A DNA stretch of 52,918 nt from JBFIHF01 sp964411125 (GTDB taxonomy: Bacteria; Myxococcota_A; Bradymonadia; Bradymonadales; Bradymonadaceae). The stretch covers positions 1 through 52,918 of the forward strand of contig CAYPJU010000040.1 in assembly GCA_964411125.1 (NCBI GenBank), given 5' to 3'. The notes beneath the pieces are model-generated. The model was not told where the DNA came from. It saw nothing but the letters and a program-made list of their open reading frames with translations, and ran no database searches. The first letter of the stretch is position 1; every line of letters begins with the position of its first letter. This document shows, one piece after another, positions 7,179-14,621 of the stretch. A program made the position numbers and the translations under genes.

Positions 7179-7502
7179 CTACTTCTTCGTGTCTTCGGCG
7201 ATCTGCAAGTAGGCGTTCACGACCTGAGGCATGTCACGAAGCATCATCAGAAACACGCGGGTGCCCTTCTCGGGGGTGCGCACCCACTGCTCCCATTTAC
7301 GTACCGCGTAGACAGAAAAACCGTAGGCGTCGGCAAATTCCTTCTGGCTCAAACCGAGGTTCGCGCGGATCTCCGCGACGTCGACCTCGTCGGGCTCCCC
7401 AAACTCGGGAACGGGGACGTCCTGCTTGTCGCGCATGGCATTCACAGCCTGGTCGAGGCCGTGAATCAGCTTGTTGCGGAAGTTGCGCTTGCGTTGAGCC
7501 AT
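7179..7502 (-). CDS. Small XRE-family helix-turn-helix protein, HigA/antitoxin-like
   Basis: 107 residues. The central part, VAEIRANLGLSQKEFADAYGFSVYAVRKWEQWVRTPEKG, is a Cro/C1-type HTH of the kind seen in HigA-like antitoxins and stand-alone regulators. GGGAGGT lies upstream of the ATG. No RelE/HigB-type toxin ORF is found on either side, so if it derives from a toxin-antitoxin pair the toxin is gone. It lies 79 bp upstream of kynA on the same strand and may regulate kynA-mutM or itself. A promoter with an inverted repeat over its -35 is described at 7615-7643. Confidence 0.8.
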   Translation of the reverse strand: MAQRKRNFRNKLIHGLDQAVNAMRDKQDVPVPEFGEPDEVDVAEIRANLGLSQKEFADAYGFSVYAVRKWEQWVRTPEKGTRVFLMMLRDMPQVVNAYLQIAEDTKK

Positions 7503-7614
7503 ACCGTGGACCTCCCACTGCTACGAACGGGGATCGGTAGCTTAGCCCGTTGGGGCAATTCCTCGCAATGGTCCCTTCCCCGCAATCGACCGTCCGGATC
7601 CGGATTTCGGAAAA

Positions 7615-7643
7615 ATTTTTCTCCCACTCCTTGACTCCGTCAA
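7615..7643 (-). promoter_or_regulatory. Candidate promoter/operator of the HTH gene
   Basis: On the minus strand TTGACG (7643-7638) is followed after 17 nt by AAAAAT (7620-7615). The -35 lies in the inverted repeat TTGACTCCGTCAA (7631-7643), and an 8-bp palindrome TGTATACA sits just upstream (about 7647-7654), both possible binding sites for the HTH protein. The -10 is weak. Confidence 0.35.
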
Positions 7644-7886
7644 CAATTGTATACATTCGTAACTGTCAACGGCATGGTGATGACCGGCCGCCTCGAAAAC
7701 GAATGATGATTGAGTGAAATGGCTCGAGGCGACGGAGCGATGATTGATGGATGAAGCCGGGCCAGGTGACGATGTTGATTGGATGTATGTTGCTGAAATT
7801 GAATGATAATTTTGAAATAAATGGCTGTCTGGCTGTGCTGCGAAATGGATGATTTGACTAATTTGAACTGAACCCCACATTCCCTC
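7644..7886. other. AT-rich intergenic stretch with degenerate TGATTGA-like motifs
   Basis: Roughly 240 bases of visibly lower GC than the rest of the window, with no codon bias or ribosome site to support a gene. Motifs such as GATGATTGA (7703, 7739) and related TTGATTGG, TTGAATGATAA recur without a fixed period. It may be a decayed gene, an upstream regulatory region, or acquired DNA. Confidence 0.35.
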
Positions 7887-7946
7887 GGATGCTTCGGCAT
7901 CCCCTCTCCGACGAAACGGGGCGCCACCAACATGGCGCCCCGTTTC
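7887..7946. repeat. Two adjacent hairpins, including a perfect 14-bp stem
   Basis: GGATGC (7887-7892), loop TTCG, GCATCC (7897-7902); then GAAACGGGGCGCCA (7913-7926), loop CCAACA, TGGCGCCCCGTTTC (7933-7946). The 14-bp stem is perfect. The plus strand continues T-rich (GTTTCTTGTTTC), but no plus-strand gene is upstream; on the minus strand it lies in the 3' region of trhO without a T-run. Confidence 0.65.
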
Positions 7947-7989
7947 GTTTCTTGTTTCGTTTCTTGTTTCGTTTCTTGTTTCGTTTCTT
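7942..7989. repeat. 12-bp tandem repeat, four perfect copies
   Basis: GTTTCGTTTCTT occurs four times without change. The first copy overlaps the right arm of the 14-bp hairpin, so the repeat seems to have grown from the hairpin arm. On the minus strand it directly follows the trhO stop as AAGAAACGAAAC units. Confidence 0.85.
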
Positions 7990-8009
7990 GGTGGGATGGT
8001 GAGCGGCGC

Positions 8010-8750
8010 TCAACGTTTTCCGTCGCTCGGGCGGAGCTTCGTATCGAGGGTGATCCGCTCGTCGAACACGAAGAGATCCCCCTCCCAATCTTTCTCCGCG
8101 TCGTCGATCTCTTCGAAGTATTTCAGCACCCCGCCCTCGAGCTGATACACCTCTTCGAATCCGGCATCGAGCATCCAGCTCGTCGCTTTCTCGCAGCGAA
8201 TCCCGCCGGTACAGAACATCACGATCCGCGCGTCACGGAGCTGGTCGGCGTGTCGTTCGACCCAGTCGGGAAACTCGCTGAAAGAGGTCGTGTGCGGGTT
8301 CGTCGCGCCGCGGAACGTTCCGAGCTCGACCTCGAAGTCGTTTCGGGTGTCGACGAGGACGATCTCCTCCCGATCTCGCAACCAGTCACGGAGTTTCGCG
8401 GGGGGAAGGTGCCGGCCGGTGCGTTTGTACGCCTCCACGTTCGGCGTCCGCATCGTGACGATCTCCGGCTTCACCTTGACGACGAGCTTGCCGAACGGGA
8501 TCTCTTCGGACGAAGAGCGCTTCGGTTCGATGTCGGCGAAGCGGGGGTCTTCGCGTAGCCACCGTTCGAATGCGTCGGCGGCGTCGGAGCTACCCGCGAG
8601 CATCGCGTTGATCCCCTCGCTCGCCACGAGGACGGTGCCCCGCAGCCCGAGCGTCTCGCACTCCGCGCGAACTCGCCGCGCTTCGGCCTCGGGGTCAGCG
8701 AGCTCGATGAATTGATAGAAGGCGAGGTTTGCGACGGGTCCTACGGACAT
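8010..8750 (-). CDS. trhO: tRNA uridine(34) hydroxylase (YceA-type rhodanese protein)
   Basis: Makes 5-hydroxyuridine at tRNA position 34 using oxygen. The 246 residues show an N-terminal acylphosphatase-like domain (YQFIELADPEAEARRVRAEC, GTVLVASEGINAML) and a rhodanese domain from about residue 115, with VDTRNDFEVELGTFRGA and the active-site loop MFCTGGIRCEKA carrying Cys180 and a second Cys186. This loop is diagnostic of the TrhO/YceA family rather than sulfurtransferases. The ATG lies 10 nt inside the end of the preceding PKD lipoprotein gene, so translation is likely coupled to it. Confidence 0.92.
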   Translation of the reverse strand: MSVGPVANLAFYQFIELADPEAEARRVRAECETLGLRGTVLVASEGINAMLAGSSDAADAFERWLREDPRFADIEPKRSSSEEIPFGKLVVKVKPEIVTMRTPNVEAYKRTGRHLPPAKLRDWLRDREEIVLVDTRNDFEVELGTFRGATNPHTTSFSEFPDWVERHADQLRDARIVMFCTGGIRCEKATSWMLDAGFEEVYQLEGGVLKYFEEIDDAEKDWEGDLFVFDERITLDTKLRPSDGKR

Positions 8751-10462
8751 ACCTGGTCGAAATCGTTGGGCTGGCCGGGGGTGCCGAGGTCCCCGTCGTG
8801 GTACTCGGTCGAAGCCTCACACCAGTTGAAGTCTTCGTCGTTGGCGATCTCGGTCATCTTCGAGCGGAGGAGCGCTCGGCTGACCCCGGAGGACGCGCTC
8901 GCGTAGGCTACATGGGCGATCACGACACCATCGCAGGTGAGGATGATCTCGTCGCCGCTGTTCCCGAGGACGAACTGGCCGGTGTGGACATAGTCGGGCG
9001 TGAATCCCGGGCTCTGCCCGCGGCTCGACGTCGCATATCCTCCGGCAGGTACCGTCAGCGAAGTGATGGTGTGCGAATCGGTCCCTTCGTCGGTCAGTGT
9101 GCAGCCTCCGAGCGCGAGGTCGGTGGCTCCGTCGTTGTAGAACTCGAACCACTCGCCTTCGGTGTCCGAGAGGGCGCTGGGGTCTGCCATCACCTCGGTG
9201 AGGACGATATCGCCCGCGGCGGTCGGCCGCGGTTCGGTGGCGGTGACGACGACGCGGTCGAGTGGGCTCTGCACGGCGCCGTCGGAGACGACGAGGGAAA
9301 TCTCGTAGTCGCCGGGGCGGTCGGGCCCGAAGGTCGGCCGCGCCTGGGTGTCGCCCGTGATTGTGGCAGTGCTGCCCGACGGCTTCGTGTCGATGCTCCA
9401 CGCATAGTTCAGGCTGTCTCCGTCGGGGTCGCTGCTCCCCGTCCCATCGAGCGTCACGGTCTCCCCGATTCCCACGGTGACGTCGGCCCCGGCGTGGGCG
9501 ATCGGGGAGCGGTTTCCGGTCGCGGCGATCACCACGACCGTGTCGGGGCTACTCGAAAGTTCGCCGTCGTGGACGACGAGCTCCAGAGTCCAGGTTCCGT
9601 CGAGATCGGCGACGAAGCTCGGGGTGGAGGACGTAGCGTCGGAGAGGACGGCCGCGCTCCCCGCAGGGGCGTCCGCGATCGACCACGCGTGCGTGAGCGG
9701 CGAGCCATCGGGGTCCGCGCTGTTCGTCCCGTCGAGCTGGACCGTGGTGCCGGTGCTGACGGACTGATCGCTGCCGGCGTCGGCGATGGGGGCGCGGTTG
9801 CCCGCAGCGAGGCCCGTGATCGTGACGCGTGCCGGCGGGCTCTCGAGCTTCCCGTCGAACACGACGAGGCTGAAGTCGTAGGGGCCGGGGAGGTCGGGCT
9901 GGAAGGTCGGCGTCTCCGATCCCGTGTCCGTGATCGCCGCGGTGGAGCCCGAGGGGCTCTGCTCGAGCACCCAGTCGAACATCAGCGGATCTCCGTCCGG
10001 GTCGCTGCTCTCGCTCCCGTCGAGGGTGACGGACGTCCCGACGGCGACCTCCATGTTCGAGCCGACCACGGCAATCGGGGGGCGGTTCTCGCGCGGTTGG
10101 GTGACGGTGACGAGCACGGAGTCGGGCACCGACTCGTCTTTGCCGTCGCTCGTGACGAGCGTGATCCTGTAGGTGCCGGCGACGTCGGGGACGAACGAAG
10201 TGGTAGGGGCAGACTCGCCGGTCAGATTGGTCTGAGAACCTTCGGGGTACTCCTGCAGCGTCCAGCGGAAGGTGAGGGGATCCCCGTCGCGGTCGGAACT
10301 CGACGCCCCGTCGAGCTCGACGGTTTCACCGACTCGCGCAGTGAGATCTGCGCCGGCGATGGCCACGGGAGGGGTGTTTACGGGCGCGGGTAGCTTCTCG
10401 GTAGCACAACCAGAAACCCAGCCGGACACCCCAACGACGATTGCTGGGGGAAGCCACTTCAC
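8741..10462 (-). CDS. Lipoprotein with four PKD domains and a C-terminal lamin-tail domain
   Basis: 573-residue exported protein starting with GTG; the signal peptide ends in lipobox VSGC (Cys19). Four PKD-type Ig-fold repeats of about 93 residues follow (starting near 30, 123, 217 and 310), each with a PIAxAG...G..V.LDG..S.DPDGD.L.....W core. From about 410 comes a lamin-tail domain (DIVLTEVMADP...GEWFEFYN...GGCTLTD...FVLGNSGDEIIL), found in bacterial surface and nuclease-associated proteins. It should be a rod-like surface protein presenting an adhesive or binding tip; no catalytic site is visible. It overlaps trhO by 10 nt. A divergent promoter region of 90 bp separates it from the BKACE gene. 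Confidence 0.9.
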   Translation of the reverse strand: MKWLPPAIVVGVSGWVSGCATEKLPAPVNTPPVAIAGADLTARVGETVELDGASSSDRDGDPLTFRWTLQEYPEGSQTNLTGESAPTTSFVPDVAGTYRITLVTSDGKDESVPDSVLVTVTQPRENRPPIAVVGSNMEVAVGTSVTLDGSESSDPDGDPLMFDWVLEQSPSGSTAAITDTGSETPTFQPDLPGPYDFSLVVFDGKLESPPARVTITGLAAGNRAPIADAGSDQSVSTGTTVQLDGTNSADPDGSPLTHAWSIADAPAGSAAVLSDATSSTPSFVADLDGTWTLELVVHDGELSSSPDTVVVIAATGNRSPIAHAGADVTVGIGETVTLDGTGSSDPDGDSLNYAWSIDTKPSGSTATITGDTQARPTFGPDRPGDYEISLVVSDGAVQSPLDRVVVTATEPRPTAAGDIVLTEVMADPSALSDTEGEWFEFYNDGATDLALGGCTLTDEGTDSHTITSLTVPAGGYATSSRGQSPGFTPDYVHTGQFVLGNSGDEIILTCDGVVIAHVAYASASSGVSRALLRSKMTEIANDEDFNWCEASTEYHDGDLGTPGQPNDFDQVCP

Positions 10463-10552
10463 AGATGCCGAAGCTACCGCTCGGACTTGTAAAAATCAAA
10501 TTAGGGATGTACCCCCAACGGGCTCAGAATGCCGGCACGAGGAGCTTTCGAG

Positions 10553-11407
10553 ATGGACAAAGTCGTCATCACCTGCGCCCTCAACGGCGTACTGACCAAC
10601 CCCGCCACCCATCCCGTCCCGTACACCCCGGACGAGATGGCTGCCTCTGCTCGAGAGGCCTACGACGCGGGCGCCTCGATCATCCATGTCCACTTCCGTG
10701 AGCAACAGCTAGGCCGCATGCCGTCATGGGATCCGAGCCTCGCCGCCGAGAGCGTGGCGAAGATCCGCGACGCGTGCCCCGAAGTGATCATCAACCTGAC
10801 GACGGGGGTCGTCGGACCAGACATCTCCGGGCCGATCGCGTGCCTGCGCCGCGTGAAGCCCGAGATGGCCGCGATGAACTCCGGCTCGCTCAACTACCTG
10901 AAGCTCCGTTCGAACGGTGAGTGGGCGTGGCCGCCGATGCTGTTCGACAACCCGGTCGAGAAGATCTCTGCGTTCCTGGACGTGATGGCCGCCGAAGAGA
11001 TCGTGCCCGAATGCGAGTGTTTCGACATCGGGATCGTGCGCTCCGTTCGGATGTTCGCGGAGAGCGGGCTGCTGCAGGAGCCCTTCACCGTTTCGCTGGT
11101 GCAAGGTGTGGCGAGCGGAATGCCGGCGCGCACGGACCTGCTGCCGATTCTGGTCGACGAGCTGCCGACGGGCGCGACGTGGCAGTCGATCGTCATCGGC
11201 CGCGAAGACGTCTGGCCGATCCATCGCAAGACCGCCGAGCTCGGCGGCAACCTCCGCACGGGCGTCGAGGACACGTTCTATCTGCCGGACGGAACCAAGG
11301 TCGGCGGCAATGGCCCCCTCATCGAGGCCCTCGCCACGATCGCACGCGAAGTCGGTCGCGAACCCGCGACCCCCGCCGAAGCTCGCCAGATCGTGCTCGG
11401 TCTGTAA
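10553..11407 (+). CDS. BKACE-family beta-keto acid cleavage enzyme (DUF849/Kce)
   Basis: Zn-dependent enzyme family that condenses a beta-keto acid with acetyl-CoA to give acetoacetate and a new CoA ester; the lysine-fermentation member cleaves 3-keto-5-aminohexanoate. The 284-residue protein has the metal site HVHFRE (His45, His47), the MNSGSLNY segment, and RTGVEDTFYL with the third metal ligand Glu. The exact substrate cannot be read from the sequence. Start at 10553 is preferred because GAGGAG lies 8 nt upstream and the family begins KVVITCALNG; an in-frame ATG 8 codons earlier lacks a ribosome site. It stands alone, divergent from the PKD lipoprotein. Confidence 0.88.
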   Translation: MDKVVITCALNGVLTNPATHPVPYTPDEMAASAREAYDAGASIIHVHFREQQLGRMPSWDPSLAAESVAKIRDACPEVIINLTTGVVGPDISGPIACLRRVKPEMAAMNSGSLNYLKLRSNGEWAWPPMLFDNPVEKISAFLDVMAAEEIVPECECFDIGIVRSVRMFAESGLLQEPFTVSLVQGVASGMPARTDLLPILVDELPTGATWQSIVIGREDVWPIHRKTAELGGNLRTGVEDTFYLPDGTKVGGNGPLIEALATIAREVGREPATPAEARQIVLGL

Positions 11408-11508
11408 GAGACGCAGCGAGTCTCACCCGAGCCGGTCGCCGGCGATGCTCAGTGATCCCTCGAGGTCTCGGTCTCGCGATCGAGTCGCGCGGGACGAGGG
11501 CCGCGCGC

Positions 11509-13629
11509 TCACCGAGCCATAAGTTCGTCGTCGCGACGCACTACGCCGTGCTCCTCGAAGAATTTCCACGCCGTCTCGGCCATCGGAAACTGCGCACCTC
11601 GAACGTGGCACCAGCTCAGTTCGATCAGGCGCGACGTCGCGTTCGGCCAGTCGCGTCCCCCGTCGAGGTGGCACGTCACGAACTTCGCGTCTTCCGGGCA
11701 TTCCTTGGTCCAGCAGACCCCGTTCTTTTCTTTGACCCACTCGGACCGTTCTCCCGAGCACTCGTACCCTTCGAACCAGATCGACTCCTTTCGGTCGAGC
11801 GACATCGCGTCGAGACCCGCGCATCCCACGCCCCCTTCGACCGGTACGTAGCGGTCCTTGAGCCCCGCGAAATGAAGGTATGGAACGTGGTTTTCCGGTA
11901 TGCAGGGGCGGTGGTTCTTGGAGCCTCGAAACGAGCTCGTCACGATCGCCGACCACGGCAGTTCGCATGCCGAATCCTCGACGAAGCGCCCCGCGGTGTT
12001 GTGGCCGATCGCGTAGACGCGGCGCGGGTCGAGGCACAGTTCTTCCGATGTCTTCTCCAGGGCACGCCGGACGAACGTCACCTCGCCATCCTCCTTCCAC
12101 GGAGAGTCCGCCCTGAGTGCGTCGAGGGCGAGCACCACGAAGCCGTGCTCGTCGGCGACGGGGCGGATTGACGTGTCGTCGAGCATCAGGTCCGCCGAAC
12201 GCGTGTGGTCATGGAACATCATCACGACGGGATGCGGCCGGGACGGGTCGTAAGACGTGGGCAGGTAGGCGACCCAGTAGCGCAGATCACCGGCCGCCGA
12301 TATCTGGTAGCGCCTCTGGCGCTCGAACGGCGCCTTCGAACCGCACCCGGTCTGCGCGGCCTCTGGCGGCTCCTCGATGAAGACCGTCGCCTCTTCGGGC
12401 TCCACTTCCACTTCGAGCGGTGCTTCCTCCGGCGGGGTGACCTCTCGCGGCTCTTCGGCGACCGACGTAGTCGGTGCGACCACCTCGCGCTCCGGCACCT
12501 TCGACGGAGGGTCGTCCCCCGCCAGCGCGAACATGCCGGCGATGAGGCTACCGCCGCCGATGACCCCCACGGCGATCACCGCGATCGTGGAGACGGTCTC
12601 GGCGCGTCGTTGCTGCGGTGACTTGAACGGCGCGGCGGGAACTTCGCGCGGCGTCATGCGGCCCGAGGGTGCGCCGCGACGCGAATTCGCGACATCGCGC
12701 GACATCTGCGCCCCTCGGTTCGCAGGGTTCGACCAGTAGTCGGCCGGTGCAGGCGCCGGTGTCATCGTGGAGCGCGGTCGCTGCGACAGCAACTGCAGCA
12801 CCTCGTCGGCGGACTGAAACCGCTGGCTCGGCTCGCGAGCCACCATCCGCTCGACGACGTTCCGCATGAACGGGCTCACCCGCGCATCGATAGGGAGCCG
12901 CAATGGTGAAGGCGACAATTGTTGCTGCAGGATCTCTTTGGTCTCTTGCCCGGTGATCGCAGGCCGCCCCACGTACATCTCGTGGGCGACGAGCCCGAGG
13001 CTATACAGGTCGGACGCGGGTGACATTTCCTCGCCGTAGATCTGCTCCGGCGCCATGTATCGCGGCGTCCCGACCATCGTCCCTTCGCGGGTCAGCGTCG
13101 CAACGGCGTCCTTCCCCCGGAGCTGGGCCGGCTTCGCGATCCCGAAATCGAGCAGCTTCACCCGAAGGTCGTCCCGCATGTACTCGTAGATCAGAATGTT
13201 CGCGGGCTTGATGTCACGGTGAAGGATGCCTGCGATGTGCGCCTCGCGCAGCGCTTCGAGGACCTGCCGCAGAACGTGCGCGACCTGGTCGTCGTCAAAC
13301 GGTGCCGCCCACTCGATCTTCTCGGCGAGGTCCATCCCCTCGACGTACTCGAAGACCATGTAGAGGAGGCCCTCGGCGGACTTGCCAAAGTCGAACATCG
13401 TGATGGTGTGAGGGTCTCGAAGCCCTGCAATCACCCGCGCTTCCCGTGAGAAGCGCGACACCAGTCCCGCCTCGTAGCCGTCGACGTCGGGGATGAGGAT
13501 CTTGATGGCGACATCGCGCCCGACTTCGGGATCGGTCGCCTTGTAGACCGTCGCGAATCCACCCCGCCCGAGCACCGAGACGATCTCGTATTTGTTCTGA
13601 AAGATGTCGCCGGGGATCGGGAGCCGCAT
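11509..13629 (-). CDS. Transmembrane Ser/Thr kinase fused to a degenerate PHB-depolymerase-like esterase domain (copy 1)
   Basis: 706 residues. Residues 14-285 are a complete Hanks kinase: GRGGFATV (21-28), Lys43, HRD 137-139 with KPAN, DFG 161-163 and MAPEQ. A linker rich in Pro and Arg leads to one membrane helix (about 346-370), so the C-terminal half is outside the cytoplasm. Residues 430-700 resemble PHB depolymerase/feruloyl-esterase-like hydrolases (YWVAYLPTSYDPSRPHPVVMMFH; VYAIGHNTAGRF; GLKDRYVP; GGRDWPN). The nucleophile elbow G-x-S-x-G reads GHNTA with Asn544 for Ser, and the catalytic His position in G-H-x-W-P is Arg659; only Asp592 remains. It is thus predicted to bind rather than hydrolyse a ligand. 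Its nearest relative is the gene at 40094-42331. It has no Shine-Dalgarno; a -10 lies 7 nt before the ATG. Confidence 0.88.
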   Translation of the reverse strand: MRLPIPGDIFQNKYEIVSVLGRGGFATVYKATDPEVGRDVAIKILIPDVDGYEAGLVSRFSREARVIAGLRDPHTITMFDFGKSAEGLLYMVFEYVEGMDLAEKIEWAAPFDDDQVAHVLRQVLEALREAHIAGILHRDIKPANILIYEYMRDDLRVKLLDFGIAKPAQLRGKDAVATLTREGTMVGTPRYMAPEQIYGEEMSPASDLYSLGLVAHEMYVGRPAITGQETKEILQQQLSPSPLRLPIDARVSPFMRNVVERMVAREPSQRFQSADEVLQLLSQRPRSTMTPAPAPADYWSNPANRGAQMSRDVANSRRGAPSGRMTPREVPAAPFKSPQQRRAETVSTIAVIAVGVIGGGSLIAGMFALAGDDPPSKVPEREVVAPTTSVAEEPREVTPPEEAPLEVEVEPEEATVFIEEPPEAAQTGCGSKAPFERQRRYQISAAGDLRYWVAYLPTSYDPSRPHPVVMMFHDHTRSADLMLDDTSIRPVADEHGFVVLALDALRADSPWKEDGEVTFVRRALEKTSEELCLDPRRVYAIGHNTAGRFVEDSACELPWSAIVTSSFRGSKNHRPCIPENHVPYLHFAGLKDRYVPVEGGVGCAGLDAMSLDRKESIWFEGYECSGERSEWVKEKNGVCWTKECPEDAKFVTCHLDGGRDWPNATSRLIELSWCHVRGAQFPMAETAWKFFEEHGVVRRDDELMAR

Positions 13630-13636
13630 GCCGGGG

Positions 13637-13665
13637 AGTGTAGCCGCACCGCCGCCCCTTGGTAA
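13637..13665 (-). promoter_or_regulatory. Candidate promoter giving a leaderless kinase transcript
   Basis: Minus strand: TTACCA (13665-13660), 17 nt, TACACT (13642-13637), then 7 nt to the ATG at 13629. Transcription would begin at or next to the A of the ATG, and no Shine-Dalgarno is present. Confidence 0.4.
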
Positions 13666-13736
13666 CTAATACTGCGGACCTTCCGACTGCGCTGCCTTGG
13701 CTCTCCGACCGCCCATGCCCGCACCGCCACCAGATT

Positions 13737-14621
13737 TCAGCCTGCGACCAGCCCGAGAAGCCACCCGGCGGAGTAGACCACCGAGTAGGCCATGAGAAGA
13801 CCGGCAGTCGCGGCGAGGACGCCGTTGAGCTCCCGGCCGTCCGTTCCGAGGAAGCGGCGGGTGACGATGACGGCGAGAGGGATGACGAGGAGGGTGGCTG
13901 CGAGGGTGATGGGAGCACCGAGTGCGATCTGCAGCAGAGGGACCGCGAAGGCGAAGACGACCAGGGCTACATACTGCGCCCGCGTCACCCGTTCGCCGAG
14001 TTTTACGGCGAGCGTGCGCTTGCCGTGGATCGCATCGGTGTGACGGTCGCGGTAGTTGTTGACGACCAGGATCGCGGTCGACAGTGCGCCGGTCGCCGAC
14101 CCCGCTGCGAAGGCGTGCCACGACCACTCCAGCGCCTGAACCCAGTAGGTCCCCGTCACCGCGACGAGCCCGAAGAAGACGAACACGAAGACGTCGCCCA
14201 GGCCGTTGTAACCGAGCGGGTAGGGGCCGCCGGTGTACGCGACCCCCGAGAGGACCGACAGGATGCCGATGACCGCGATCGGCCAGCCACCCACCCAGAT
14301 CAAGTACGCGCCGACGGCGACGGCGAGCGCGAACGTCGCGATCATCGCGTTGCGAACCGACTTCTCGTCGATGAGCCCCGCCTGCGTGACGCGCGTCGGC
14401 CCGAGGCGGTTCTCGTCGTCGGCGCCGCTCTTGAAGTCGAAGTAGTCGTTGGCGAGGTTCGTGCCGACCTGGATCAGCAGCGCGCCGACGAGGGCGGCCA
14501 GCGCCGGCAGCGCAGCGAACTTCCCGAGCGACGCAGCGATCGCGGTCCCGACGAGCACCGGTGCGGCGGCGGCCGGCAGCGTCTTGGGGCGAAAGGCCAT
14601 CATCCACGAAGAGCCCGACAT
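13737..14621 (-). CDS. menA: 1,4-dihydroxy-2-naphthoate polyprenyltransferase
   Basis: Inner-membrane UbiA-superfamily enzyme that attaches the isoprenoid tail to DHNA, giving demethylmenaquinone. The 294 residues contain the two Asp-rich prenyl-diphosphate motifs (NDYFDFKSG with DENRLGPTR after it, and NNYRDRHTDAIHGKRTLAV) among eight to nine hydrophobic helices. The start at 14621 gives a TGATG junction with menD; an in-frame upstream start would lie well inside menD. It is the last gene of the men run. Confidence 0.93.
   Translation of the reverse strand: MSGSSWMMAFRPKTLPAAAAPVLVGTAIAASLGKFAALPALAALVGALLIQVGTNLANDYFDFKSGADDENRLGPTRVTQAGLIDEKSVRNAMIATFALAVAVGAYLIWVGGWPIAVIGILSVLSGVAYTGGPYPLGYNGLGDVFVFVFFGLVAVTGTYWVQALEWSWHAFAAGSATGALSTAILVVNNYRDRHTDAIHGKRTLAVKLGERVTRAQYVALVVFAFAVPLLQIALGAPITLAATLLVIPLAVIVTRRFLGTDGRELNGVLAATAGLLMAYSVVYSAGWLLGLVAG

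Noticed and set aside
7297..7933. Small minus-strand frames as a possible toxin partner of the HTH gene
   Set aside because: No RelE/HigB-like residues, no ribosome site and no codon bias.
7942..7989. CRISPR array
   Set aside because: Units are 12 bp with no spacers and no cas gene nearby.
11408..11424. GAGAC/GTCTC hairpin after the BKACE gene as a terminator
   Set aside because: Only 5 bp of stem and no T-run.
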